A DNA stretch of 64,000 nucleotides from [Clostridium] leptum DSM 753 (GTDB taxonomy: Bacteria; Bacillota; Clostridia; Oscillospirales; Acutalibacteraceae): the NCBI GenBank assembly GCA_000154345.1, contig DS480343.1, forward strand, positions 62,001-126,000, given 5' to 3'. A program made the translations under genes and the position numbers. The notes under the pieces are model-generated. The model saw only the letters and a list, made by a program, of their open reading frames with translations, ran no database searches and was not told where the DNA came from. Below, in pieces: positions 8,457 to 16,408 of the stretch (position 1 is its first letter; each line of letters starts with the position of its first letter).

Positions 8457-9203
8457 TTTATGGCCTCCTTGCTTAAAAATTCTTCTGTTTCACCAAAAAG
8501 TGCATAAAAAAATATCTATTATTAATAATTTTATAGCATTTTTAATATAAATAACTACATAGAATAGTGCTGTTTTTTTGAACAATTTTGGGGGAAGTCC
8601 TTTATTTTATGGACAAAAGACTTAATTTTATAGTTCTGTCAATGAAAAAAAACGCTTCCTCGTTTTCCAGGGGAAGTGCTCTTTTTAGATATCTTAGTAT
8701 GATAAGCTGCAGCCTATTTTCATTATAAGATATTCAGTACTATATTTTTAGCGGATTATTTTCCCAGCTTTTTAATTGGTTTTAAAACCTGATAATATGC
8801 TTTCAATTTGGCTGCCTTTCTAACAATTTCTACCGCTGGACAATTTTTGCGGCTTAGAGTAAGCCTGGAACGCCGTTAGCGCTCCAGGCTTTTTTGTATA
8901 TTCGGTGTTTTTCATATGGGAGATGTTTTGAGGAAATCGGGGGAATGCACGCCATTCGCTGCCGATATTTAGTGTGAAATACCGACGCATGGATCAAGCG
9001 TTTTAAATTAAACGGAGCCTGGGAAGGAACTGTAGGATGTTTATCCTTTGCTTTGTGTTGGTAAGAATAGCGGGTAAGATACATTTCGCACAAAATAAAA
9101 CATAATTTGTTAAAAAAAAGCAAGGGTTTGATGGGGCGATAGCCCCGGTTATGAAGAATTTAGAAATGTAAATCTAAAAATATCAGAAAAAGTTAATTAT
9201 TTT
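8457..9203. other. Intergenic between divergent operons, no protein gene seen
   Basis: About 750 AT-rich bases between the AraC gene (minus) and the second CUT1 operon (plus). It contains two hairpins: an imperfect one at about 8652-8690 with an A-tract on one side and a T-tract on the other, and a strong terminator at 8862-8895. No credible protein gene is visible; an 89-codon minus-strand frame at 8854-9123 runs through the terminator and lacks family features. Confidence 0.5.
8862..8895 (+). terminator. Orphan intrinsic terminator
   Basis: AGCCTGGA (8862-8869) pairs with TCCAGGCT (8883-8890), with an inner CGC/GCG, followed at once by TTTTTT. It is a textbook rho-independent terminator on the plus strand but no plus-strand gene precedes it, so it may end a short non-coding transcript starting somewhere in 8520-8800. 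Confidence 0.7.
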
Positions 9204-9232
9204 TATTCAAAAAATTGTAAAACTTGTATAAA
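9204..9232 (+). promoter_or_regulatory. Possible promoter of the second CUT1 operon
   Basis: A TATAAA box at 9227-9232 in AT-rich sequence, with only a weak -35 (TATTCA, 9204-9209) 17 bases upstream. A weak -35 fits a promoter needing an activator such as the YesN-type regulator at 19.6-21.2 kb. Transcription would begin near 9239, giving a leader of about 265 bases. Confidence 0.35.
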
Positions 9233-9275
9233 ATAAAAACTGTAAAAAGCAAGCCCGAACATGATTTTCAACAAG

Positions 9276-9380
9276 TAAATTTAGGATGAAAGATCACATA
9301 TCTGAGAAAGCGGTAGACTGAATGCGCCTCGTGCTAGAAAGCGCATAGGCCGCGTTGCGGCAGAAAGCCAACCTAAATTA
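9276..9380 (+). promoter_or_regulatory. Candidate structured RNA leader of the CUT1 operon
   Basis: Closing stem AATTTAGG (9278-9285) with CCTAAATT (9372-9379). Inside it are ATGCGC (9322-9327) pairing with GCGCAT (9341-9346), and GCCGC (9349-9353) pairing with GCGGC (9357-9361). A further CCGAT/ATCGG hairpin follows at 9414-9426. All lie in the presumed 5' leader upstream of the lipoprotein gene at 9506. The multibranched shape suggests a riboswitch or other cis-acting RNA, but I could not match it to a known class. Confidence 0.4.
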
Positions 9381-9505
9381 ATTACCGGAAACAGCGTAGC
9401 TCAAGAGAGAAAGCCGATACCATCGGGCCTGTCTAGGGAATTCGGAAAGGGCTCAAATGGGCCTGATCTTAAAAATACTATCAAAGCATAAGGAGGAGTT
9501 ATTTG

Positions 9506-10846
9506 ATGAAAAAGTTTTTGTCGGGTGCCCTGGCGTTGGCGTTGCTGCTTTCCACCGCAGCCTGCGGAAATGATGCCGCTTCCGATCCCGGAAGCAGCGG
9601 CGAGCCCTCTCAAGCGTCGTCCCAAGAGACGAGCGAGCCCAAGGAGGTTGTTGAGATTACCTATCCTACCTACCGTGTGGGGACGAACGTGCTGGCGGAG
9701 ACAGAGGCCTATATGATCGACAGCTTTAATGAGGAGTTCGATGGAAAGTATAAGCTGGTCGTTGAGGAGCTGCCCAGCGACGTAAGCTATCAGGAGAAGA
9801 TGGCGGTTCTCGCTACTACAAACGACCTGCCGGATCTTGTAGAGGGTAAGGGGCCGGTGATGAACCTGGCGATCAAAAACGGCCAGGCACAGGATTTGAC
9901 CTCCTACATTGAGGCAGACCCTGACTATAAGGCTGAGGTGGGAGAAGCGGCGTTCGCCTCGAATACCATTGACGGCAAGATTTACGGCGTGCCGGACCTG
10001 AACCAGTGCTTCGGCTATTTCTACAATACGGAAATGTTTGAGCAGGCCGGGATTACCCCCGCCGAGACCTGGGATGAATGGATGAGCAACCTGGAAGCGC
10101 TGAAAGGGATCGGCGTAACTCCTTTGACCTTCTTCACCGGCGAGAACTCATGGACGACTCAGAACGTTTTGGTTTCTATTGTAGGAACTCAGAACGAGGA
10201 GAGCAACGCCCTGATGAATTCTGACGACAAGATCAAGGATTGGAATACACCGGAGATCAAGGAAGCTCTGGAAATGGTCAAAATCATGCTGAGAGACTAT
10301 TCCTCCTCTGATGCCATCGGCGGCGTATACGCCAACGTAGCGAACTATTTTCTCCAGGAAAAGGCTGCTATTATGCCCAACGGCGCGTGGATGATCCCTG
10401 ACTTTTCCGATACGGAAAAGGCCGGCGAGGGCTTTGCCGATAAGGTCGGCGTGGCGATGTATCCCGGCTCCGGCATGGTGGCGAACTACGACTACGGCTT
10501 TATGATGTGCACCGATGATCCCGCTAAGCAGGAGGGCGTCTGGGAAGCGATCAAATGGTTTACCAACGCAGAGGCCCAGCGGATTAAGCTGGAGATGGGC
10601 GGCAATATTCCGGTAGGCCCCAAGGTGGAGCTGACCGAGGTATACCGTGAGGAAAACCCGCTGACCGCTCAGATCGTAGACCTGATGGGCGAAGCGGAAT
10701 ATACCTATAAGACGATGAACAAGCTGGCATACGAGAATTTGACCTACGACGGCTTTTCCAGCTTGTATCCCGCTCTCGTGTACGACCAGATTACTGTGGA
10801 TGAAATGATTCAGCAGATGAACGATATTTCCGCGAAAAACGAGTAA
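9506..10846 (+). CDS. Extracellular sugar-binding lipoprotein (ABC family 1)
   Basis: 446 residues from the ATG at 9506, with AGGAGGAG nine bases before it. Lipobox STAAC with Cys20, then a Ser/Pro/Glu-rich linker to about 45, then a family 1 binding-protein fold (for example NDLPDLVEGKGPVMNLA and the C-terminal GGNIPVGPKVELTEVY). Surface receptor of the second CUT1 importer; ligand unknown, but downstream enzymes point to a fucose-, mannose- or rhamnose-like glycan fragment. First gene of a plus-strand operon running to 19209. A hairpin follows the stop before the permease gene. Confidence 0.93.
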   Translation: MKKFLSGALALALLLSTAACGNDAASDPGSSGEPSQASSQETSEPKEVVEITYPTYRVGTNVLAETEAYMIDSFNEEFDGKYKLVVEELPSDVSYQEKMAVLATTNDLPDLVEGKGPVMNLAIKNGQAQDLTSYIEADPDYKAEVGEAAFASNTIDGKIYGVPDLNQCFGYFYNTEMFEQAGITPAETWDEWMSNLEALKGIGVTPLTFFTGENSWTTQNVLVSIVGTQNEESNALMNSDDKIKDWNTPEIKEALEMVKIMLRDYSSSDAIGGVYANVANYFLQEKAAIMPNGAWMIPDFSDTEKAGEGFADKVGVAMYPGSGMVANYDYGFMMCTDDPAKQEGVWEAIKWFTNAEAQRIKLEMGGNIPVGPKVELTEVYREENPLTAQIVDLMGEAEYTYKTMNKLAYENLTYDGFSSLYPALVYDQITVDEMIQQMNDISAKNE

Positions 10847-10880
10847 TCAGGCGGCGAAAAACAGCATAATGGAAGAAGTC

Positions 10881-10914
10881 CGGGCCAGCCTGAGCAAAGC
10901 GGAGGGCTGGCCCG
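10881..10914 (+). promoter_or_regulatory. Stem-loop between binding-protein and permease genes
   Basis: CGGGCCAGCC (10881-10890) pairs with GGCTGGCCCG (10905-10914), no U-tract. Same position and design as the hairpin at 6072-6111 in the other CUT1 operon. Probably an mRNA-stabilising and attenuating element that lets the binding protein exceed the permeases (inference). Confidence 0.65.
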
Positions 10915-10992
10915 CTTGTGTATCGAAGGCTTTCCTCCGGCTGGAAACTGCTTTCTCCGGAAAATAGATCTTACAGAAAGGAGATAAAATCC

Positions 10993-11865
10993 TTGAAACA
11001 AAAAAATCGCCTTAACTATGTGGTATTTATCGCTCCCACCATGGTGCTGTTTCTTCTGGTGTTTGCCGTGCCGGTCGTGGTGCTGGTAGGCTCCTCTTTC
11101 TGCAATTGGCGCACCGGGGACCCCATTACCTTCAATGGGATAGGAAACTACATAGAGCTTATCTTTCATGACAATTCTTTTCGCCAGGGCTTTTTAAACA
11201 ATGTGGTCTGGATCCTCCTTCAGGGAACCATCCACGTGGCTATCGGCGTGCTGTTCGCCCTGATCCTTGCCAGAAGGCCCTTTTACTGGAAATTCGCCCG
11301 CACCGCTTATATGATCCCCAGCATCATTTCCAGCGCCGCTATGGGGATGCTGTTCTTGTGTATTTTCAATCCGGAATTCGGTATGATTAACAGCATTGTG
11401 CGGATGTTCCTGCCCGACTATGACCATAATTGGTTCATGAGCTACGATACCGCGTTTTTAACGGTTACGCTGACCTGGATGCCGTACGCGGCCATCACTA
11501 CCTTGCTGGTGCTTACCGAGATTATTTCCATAGACCGGTCCATTATTGAGGCCGCCACAGTGGACGGCGCCAGCAACTTCCAGCTGAATACACGGATTAT
11601 CCTTCCCCTGCTGAAAAATATCATTGGCACCAGCGTAATTTTAGAAGCCTCTAATATGCTGAAAAAGCTGGATATCATCATGCTGACTACACGGGGAGGA
11701 CCGGGGGATACCACCATGAACCTGCCTATGTACGTTTACCGGACCGCCATGACGGAGAATAATTTCGGCATGGCCAACGCGGCGGGCGTGACGCTGATCC
11801 TGCTTGGCTGCGTTACCGTGATGATTATCAACCGAATCTTTAGCGTAGGGAGGGAGAACCGGTGA
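10993..11865 (+). CDS. Sugar ABC transporter permease (MalF/UgpA type)
   Basis: 290 residues if started at the TTG at 10993, which has AAAGGAG ten bases upstream; a more upstream GTG (10918) lies inside the hairpin region and lacks a ribosome site. Starts with a basic stretch and a first helix (VVFIAPTMVLFLLVFAVPVV). The EAA loop is EAATVDGASNFQLNTRIILP. Integral subunit of the CUT1 importer; overlaps the next permease gene by four bases, so the two are translationally coupled. Confidence 0.9.
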   Translation: MKQKNRLNYVVFIAPTMVLFLLVFAVPVVVLVGSSFCNWRTGDPITFNGIGNYIELIFHDNSFRQGFLNNVVWILLQGTIHVAIGVLFALILARRPFYWKFARTAYMIPSIISSAAMGMLFLCIFNPEFGMINSIVRMFLPDYDHNWFMSYDTAFLTVTLTWMPYAAITTLLVLTEIISIDRSIIEAATVDGASNFQLNTRIILPLLKNIIGTSVILEASNMLKKLDIIMLTTRGGPGDTTMNLPMYVYRTAMTENNFGMANAAGVTLILLGCVTVMIINRIFSVGRENR

Positions 11866-12734
11866 GCAGAAAGCCCTCGAAACGAATGGATGAAACAGGG
11901 AGCCAGCGCTTTTTCCGAATCCTGCGCGGTATCCTGTCCTATCTGTTCGTGATTATCATATTGATCGTATCCCTTGTGCCCATTGTGTGGGTATTTATGT
12001 CCTCCTTTAAAAGCAACACCGAGATTTTAAACAGCGCCCTGTCGCTTCCCACTGTTTGGAGCCTGAAAAATTATGTCACGGCCTTTGAGATGGTGCCGAT
12101 CGCCACCTTTTACGGCAACAGCGCTGTTGTGGCGGTGGTGGCGACCCTGCTGAACGTCCTTGTGCTGTCCATGTCGTCCTATGTTCTCGCGCGGTTCCGC
12201 TTTAAGGGCAGCCGGAAGCTGAAGAGCCTTTTCGGCCTGGCGCTGCTCATTCCCTCGGCGGCGCTGCTTCAGCCTCTTTACTTAACTATGAAAACCCTCG
12301 GCTTTTACGACCAGCTTTTAGGGCTGATCATCTGCTACGCCGCCTTCAGCCTGCCGGTTTCCATGTACATCCTTACAAGCTATTACCTGACCATTCCCCT
12401 GGAACTGGAGGAAGCCGCCTACATTGACGGCGCCGGCTTCTATTACACCTTCTGGAGGGTCATCTTTCCCTTGGCGAAGCCCGCCATGGCCACCTGCGGG
12501 GTGCTGGCGTTTTTAGGCGCGTGGAACGAGTTCCAGATCGCGATGACCCTGACCTCCAGCACGGAAAAAAGAACGCTTCCCATCGCCCTTTTGTATTTTA
12601 AAAGCCAGTTCGCCAGCGACTACGGAGCCATGTTCGCGGCTACTATGGTAGTGATTATCCCCAGCATCGTGGTGTTTATCCTGCTGCAAAAGCAGGTGAC
12701 CGAGGGCTTGGTCAGCGGGGCGGTCAAGGGATGA
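11862..12734 (+). CDS. Carbohydrate ABC transporter permease (MalG type)
   Basis: 290 residues starting at a GTG that overlaps the previous stop (GTGA). About six helices; EAA loop EAAYIDGAGFYYTFWRVIFP; C-terminus GLVSGAVKG typical of MalG-type permeases. Completes the membrane part of the importer; no ATPase gene is present in the operon. The glycosidase gene begins 46 bases later. Confidence 0.92.
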   Translation: MSRKPSKRMDETGSQRFFRILRGILSYLFVIIILIVSLVPIVWVFMSSFKSNTEILNSALSLPTVWSLKNYVTAFEMVPIATFYGNSAVVAVVATLLNVLVLSMSSYVLARFRFKGSRKLKSLFGLALLIPSAALLQPLYLTMKTLGFYDQLLGLIICYAAFSLPVSMYILTSYYLTIPLELEEAAYIDGAGFYYTFWRVIFPLAKPAMATCGVLAFLGAWNEFQIAMTLTSSTEKRTLPIALLYFKSQFASDYGAMFAATMVVIIPSIVVFILLQKQVTEGLVSGAVKG

Positions 12735-12780
12735 GCAGGATAGATCCGCTTAACGTTAAACGACAGGAAGGGACTTATTT

Positions 12781-14892
12781 ATGAAGAAAAACGCAAACCG
12801 TGTGATAGATTTTCGCTATGCGCCCGATATCAATCAGACCTGCATTGGGTTCGCAGACGATTATTATAAAACCATCGTCCGGGAGGACGGCAGCCTGAAC
12901 TATCTTTGGGAGGGAGACCGGAACCAGTTTGTGGACGGCACCATCCCCGCCTGTGAAAAACGGGTGCTGAACCTACAGGAGGGAAACCTGGGCTTTAAAT
13001 ACCGCTATCTCCCGCGGTTTTACCACCGGGATACGCTGACGGAAAAGCGCCAGGATTTCGGCGATCCCCGGGCTGCGGTCGTAATCACCAGGGAAGAATA
13101 TCAGGGCACGTCGTTTCAATGGACGACATTCGCCCACAGAGACAAAAACGGCGCCCGAATGGATATTATCCTGTTCCGCATGGAGGCGAAGCCCGGCTTT
13201 GGGCATGCGAAAAGCAGCGTTTACCTCCAGGAGCTCGGCGAGGCGTCCGACCCGCCCGAAACTGTGCGGCCGATATCCTCAGCCTATGCCCTGCCGGTAG
13301 GAACGCCCCGGATTCCTGCGCCGATCGCCCTGTACACGCCGATTTACCGCGGTAAAAGCCCCCTGGAAAAGCTGGTGCTTCAGGAGGGAGACGTCTGGGA
13401 GGGCGCCTTTGGGCTTGTCTACCACGGCACTGTGGACCCTGAGGCGTTTACCCTGGAGTACGCTGAAAAAGCGCTGGAAGCCGCCTGTGAGTATTGGCGG
13501 GAGATCCGCCCGTTCCGGAACGCCTTTCACATTCCTGATCCGCAGATCCAAGGGATGCTGGATGCGTGCGGCCGGAATATTTTGCAGGCCCGGGAAATTG
13601 TCGAGGATATTTGTGAGTTCCATGTGGGCCCTACCATTTACCGGGGCTTATGGGTGGTAGACGGCTATTATTTCGGAGAATGCGCCTACATGATGGGCCG
13701 AGACGAGGAGGGCTTTCAATGCCTGCAGGCAGTGCTTAAAAGGGTGAAGCCGGACGGCTCCATCCGGATTCTTCCGGATCATCACAAGGAGACAGCGGTG
13801 GCTCTTTCCACCATTGTAAGGCAGTGCGAGCTGAGAAACGACGATGACAGGCTCCGTGAAATGTGGCCGGTGATGCTCAGGGGCATGGAGCACCTCCGCC
13901 GCATGCGGGATGATTCCTTCAAGCTGGGGAAGGACTATCCGGCCTATGGATTGTTCCAGCCCTCCTTTGGAGACGGCGGCATTTACGGCCCGGAGCCGGA
14001 ATATACCACGCCGATGAACGTGATTCTGGGCTTAAGCGACGCTTACCGGGCAGGAAAGCGGCTGAAGCTTCCCCGTTATGAGGAATTCGGCGTGTTCGCC
14101 CAGGAGCTGATGGCCCGTATGCGGGAGTGCATCGAAAGAGACCGGGGGACGACGCCGGAGGGGATTCCCTATGTGCCGCTGAGTATGGCGGAAAACGAGT
14201 CCTATAAGCCCCAGACCGGATGCGCGACCATCGCCAGAGTGGCGTTCCATGGGGAATTTGAACCGGACGACAGGATCGTTACAGACCTGCTGCGGCTGAT
14301 CGACGCCTGCGACGACCGGGAAGGAATCCCCGAGTGCACCGGATGGCGGTCTGACCAATCTATTTATACCTATTCCAGCGTCCGCTTCGCCCAGCTCCTC
14401 TTGCAGGCCGGACAAAGGGAAAAGGCGGCGGATTATCTCTACGCCTTTGCCAACCACGCTTCAGCAAGCCGGGTGTGGCGCGAGGAGCAGCCGGTCAGGG
14501 AAACCCACAGCGCGGAAATCTGCGGCGATATGCCCCACAACTGGGCCTCTGTGGAATTTATCCGCCTGGTGCGTAATTTGGTGGTTTTGGAAACCTTTAC
14601 CGGCGTGGAGCTGCTGCCCGGACTGCCGGAGGAATGGCTGCCAAGGGCTGGAGACAGTCTGGTTTTGGAAAAAACGCCTACCCGGTTCGGCAAGCTTTCC
14701 TTGGAGCTTTCTGTGAGAGGGAAAGGCGGCTACCTGCTGTCTGTTGCCAGGGAGGACGGCAACCAGCAGCCTCAATACCTGGGACTGCACTGGGCTGGAA
14801 AAGCTGTTCTTGACGGCGGAGAGCTGGAGAAATCCAATGGGAAATACCTGCTTCCCCTGGAGGAAAAGCAGGTCTGCATAGAGTTATTTTAG
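12781..14892 (+). CDS. Six-hairpin glycosidase-type protein, cytosolic, substrate unknown
   Basis: 703 residues without a signal peptide. An N-terminal beta-rich part (about 1-235) is followed by an (alpha/alpha)6-type region (about 240-610) with aromatic/acidic stretches such as GLWVVDGYYFGECAYMMGR (about 288-306), CTGWRSDQSIYTYSS (about 519) and CGDMPHNWASVEFIRLVRNL (about 578), then a small C-terminal sheet domain. This architecture matches six-hairpin glycosidases (GH63/65/78/95-like), but I cannot name the family or catalytic acids with confidence. In the operon it would cleave the glycoside brought in by the CUT1 importer, releasing a sugar for the isomerase-like and kinase proteins that follow. 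Ribosome site AGGAAGGGA. Confidence 0.65.
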   Translation: MKKNANRVIDFRYAPDINQTCIGFADDYYKTIVREDGSLNYLWEGDRNQFVDGTIPACEKRVLNLQEGNLGFKYRYLPRFYHRDTLTEKRQDFGDPRAAVVITREEYQGTSFQWTTFAHRDKNGARMDIILFRMEAKPGFGHAKSSVYLQELGEASDPPETVRPISSAYALPVGTPRIPAPIALYTPIYRGKSPLEKLVLQEGDVWEGAFGLVYHGTVDPEAFTLEYAEKALEAACEYWREIRPFRNAFHIPDPQIQGMLDACGRNILQAREIVEDICEFHVGPTIYRGLWVVDGYYFGECAYMMGRDEEGFQCLQAVLKRVKPDGSIRILPDHHKETAVALSTIVRQCELRNDDDRLREMWPVMLRGMEHLRRMRDDSFKLGKDYPAYGLFQPSFGDGGIYGPEPEYTTPMNVILGLSDAYRAGKRLKLPRYEEFGVFAQELMARMRECIERDRGTTPEGIPYVPLSMAENESYKPQTGCATIARVAFHGEFEPDDRIVTDLLRLIDACDDREGIPECTGWRSDQSIYTYSSVRFAQLLLQAGQREKAADYLYAFANHASASRVWREEQPVRETHSAEICGDMPHNWASVEFIRLVRNLVVLETFTGVELLPGLPEEWLPRAGDSLVLEKTPTRFGKLSLELSVRGKGGYLLSVAREDGNQQPQYLGLHWAGKAVLDGGELEKSNGKYLLPLEEKQVCIELF

Positions 14893-14916
14893 AGCGGAAA
14901 GAGGAGGCATTCAGCA

Positions 14917-16344
14917 ATGATTGTGGAACGAAAACCCCGGATCGGGCTGCTGCTGATCGGCTCTCCCCGGTTCAAACCGCTGGGAGAGGGAACCGCCCAC
15001 GGAACCTATGAGGCGCGTAAGCTTCGAGAGGAAAAGGAAATCATCGGCGAATTTCAGGAAATCGGTGAAATCGTCACGCCGGGAATTGTTTATGAGCGGG
15101 AGGACGTAACAAAAGCCATCGACCTGTTTTTCACCCGAAAGGTAGACTGCGTGGCGGCGGCCTACCTGTCCTGGGCGGAGGATTTCGCCTGGATCCGCTT
15201 TTTGCGGGATATGCCGCCGGTGCCCCTGTTTTTTACCAGCATCATCCGGGACCGGGTAGAGATCACCGACACCAACGACGAGGATGAGTTTGTGGAATTC
15301 CTGTCTGCGGGCAGCCTGGTGGGCGTGCAGGAGGCCTCCGGGGATTTGCAGCGGTTTCACCGTCCCATGACCCACACCTTCATCGGCACGATGGAGCAGG
15401 TAAAAAAGGAATTAGGCGTTTTTGCCCAGGCCGCCCTGTGCCGCTCTCAGCTGAGAAGCAGCACCCTGGGCCTGCTGGCTTCCTATAATGAGGCCATGTG
15501 GTCCACTTATGTAGACCCCTACCATGTGTTTATGAAGGCGGGGCCGGAGCTTCGGTTCCTGTCGGTGGCGCAGCTGACGGAAAAAATCGGCTCGGTGCCT
15601 AAGGGCGCCGTTGAGGAGGCTGTCCGCGGAATCGAGGAAAGGTTCCGGATCAGCGCCAATGTGGACAGGGAAAAGCTGGCGGCCTCGGTGCGGGCGTCCA
15701 TCGCCCTGGAGGAGCTGTCCGGCGATTACGGCATAGACCTGACGGTGCTCAACGATATCGATCCGGTGCTGCTGGGGTCGGTAGGCCTGCGCCCGGGCTT
15801 TTGCCCCACCAGAGGGGATTCCCGGCTGACGGTGGTGCCGGAAGGGGATATCGGCGGCGGGCTCGCGGTTTATATCCTGAAGCTCCTCAGCGGCCGGCGG
15901 GCCAATTTTATCGAGCCGTTTTATATTATTCACCAGCGGAACCGATTCGCGGCAGGCCATGCCGGGCCGAATGATTATACCCAATGTCCCGGAAACGTGG
16001 TGGTGGCCAGGGATGAGCGGTTCGCGAAAACCGAATACCGTTATGCGGGGGCGCCCTTTGCATGGTATGTTTTTCCCCAGGGGGAGAAAACCATGCTGCA
16101 TATGTCGGAAAAAGACGGCGTTCTTAAAATGGTATGCACGGTGGTGGAGGCTGCGCCTACCAAGCATTACCTGGCGAGCTATTCCCATTCCGAGTTCCGC
16201 CACCAAACCTTGTCCCCGCAGGAACTGTTTCAGCGGCTTGTCTCGATCGGTGTGACGCAGCATTACGCCATCGTGGATGGCGACTGGACGAAGGAGCTGG
16301 AGGAATTGGCTCGGCTGATGGGCTTTGACTTTTATAAAATTTAA
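14917..16344 (+). CDS. L-fucose/L-arabinose isomerase-like protein
   Basis: 475 residues, the length of the COG2407 L-fucose-isomerase-related group. Features fitting the family are a first Rossmann-like domain (RIGLLLIGSPRF), a mid-region EGDIGGGLAVYILKLLSG, and a C-terminal barrel with the expected late metal His (VTQHYAIVDGDWTKELEELA). It probably interconverts an aldose and ketose using a divalent metal, though several COG2407 members are uncharacterised. Placed 24 bases after the glycosidase gene, with a GAGGAGGC ribosome site, so its substrate is likely the freed sugar. Confidence 0.7.
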   Translation: MIVERKPRIGLLLIGSPRFKPLGEGTAHGTYEARKLREEKEIIGEFQEIGEIVTPGIVYEREDVTKAIDLFFTRKVDCVAAAYLSWAEDFAWIRFLRDMPPVPLFFTSIIRDRVEITDTNDEDEFVEFLSAGSLVGVQEASGDLQRFHRPMTHTFIGTMEQVKKELGVFAQAALCRSQLRSSTLGLLASYNEAMWSTYVDPYHVFMKAGPELRFLSVAQLTEKIGSVPKGAVEEAVRGIEERFRISANVDREKLAASVRASIALEELSGDYGIDLTVLNDIDPVLLGSVGLRPGFCPTRGDSRLTVVPEGDIGGGLAVYILKLLSGRRANFIEPFYIIHQRNRFAAGHAGPNDYTQCPGNVVVARDERFAKTEYRYAGAPFAWYVFPQGEKTMLHMSEKDGVLKMVCTVVEAAPTKHYLASYSHSEFRHQTLSPQELFQRLVSIGVTQHYAIVDGDWTKELEELARLMGFDFYKI

Positions 16345-16408
16345 TGCCCAGAGGGCTGAAACGCCCTGGGAACCCCTAAAAAACCTGGATAGATAAGGAG
16401 AAAATGCA

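Noticed and set aside
8854..9123. 89-codon minus-strand frame upstream of the AraC gene
   Set aside because: Runs across a strong intrinsic terminator and has no domain or clear ribosome site.
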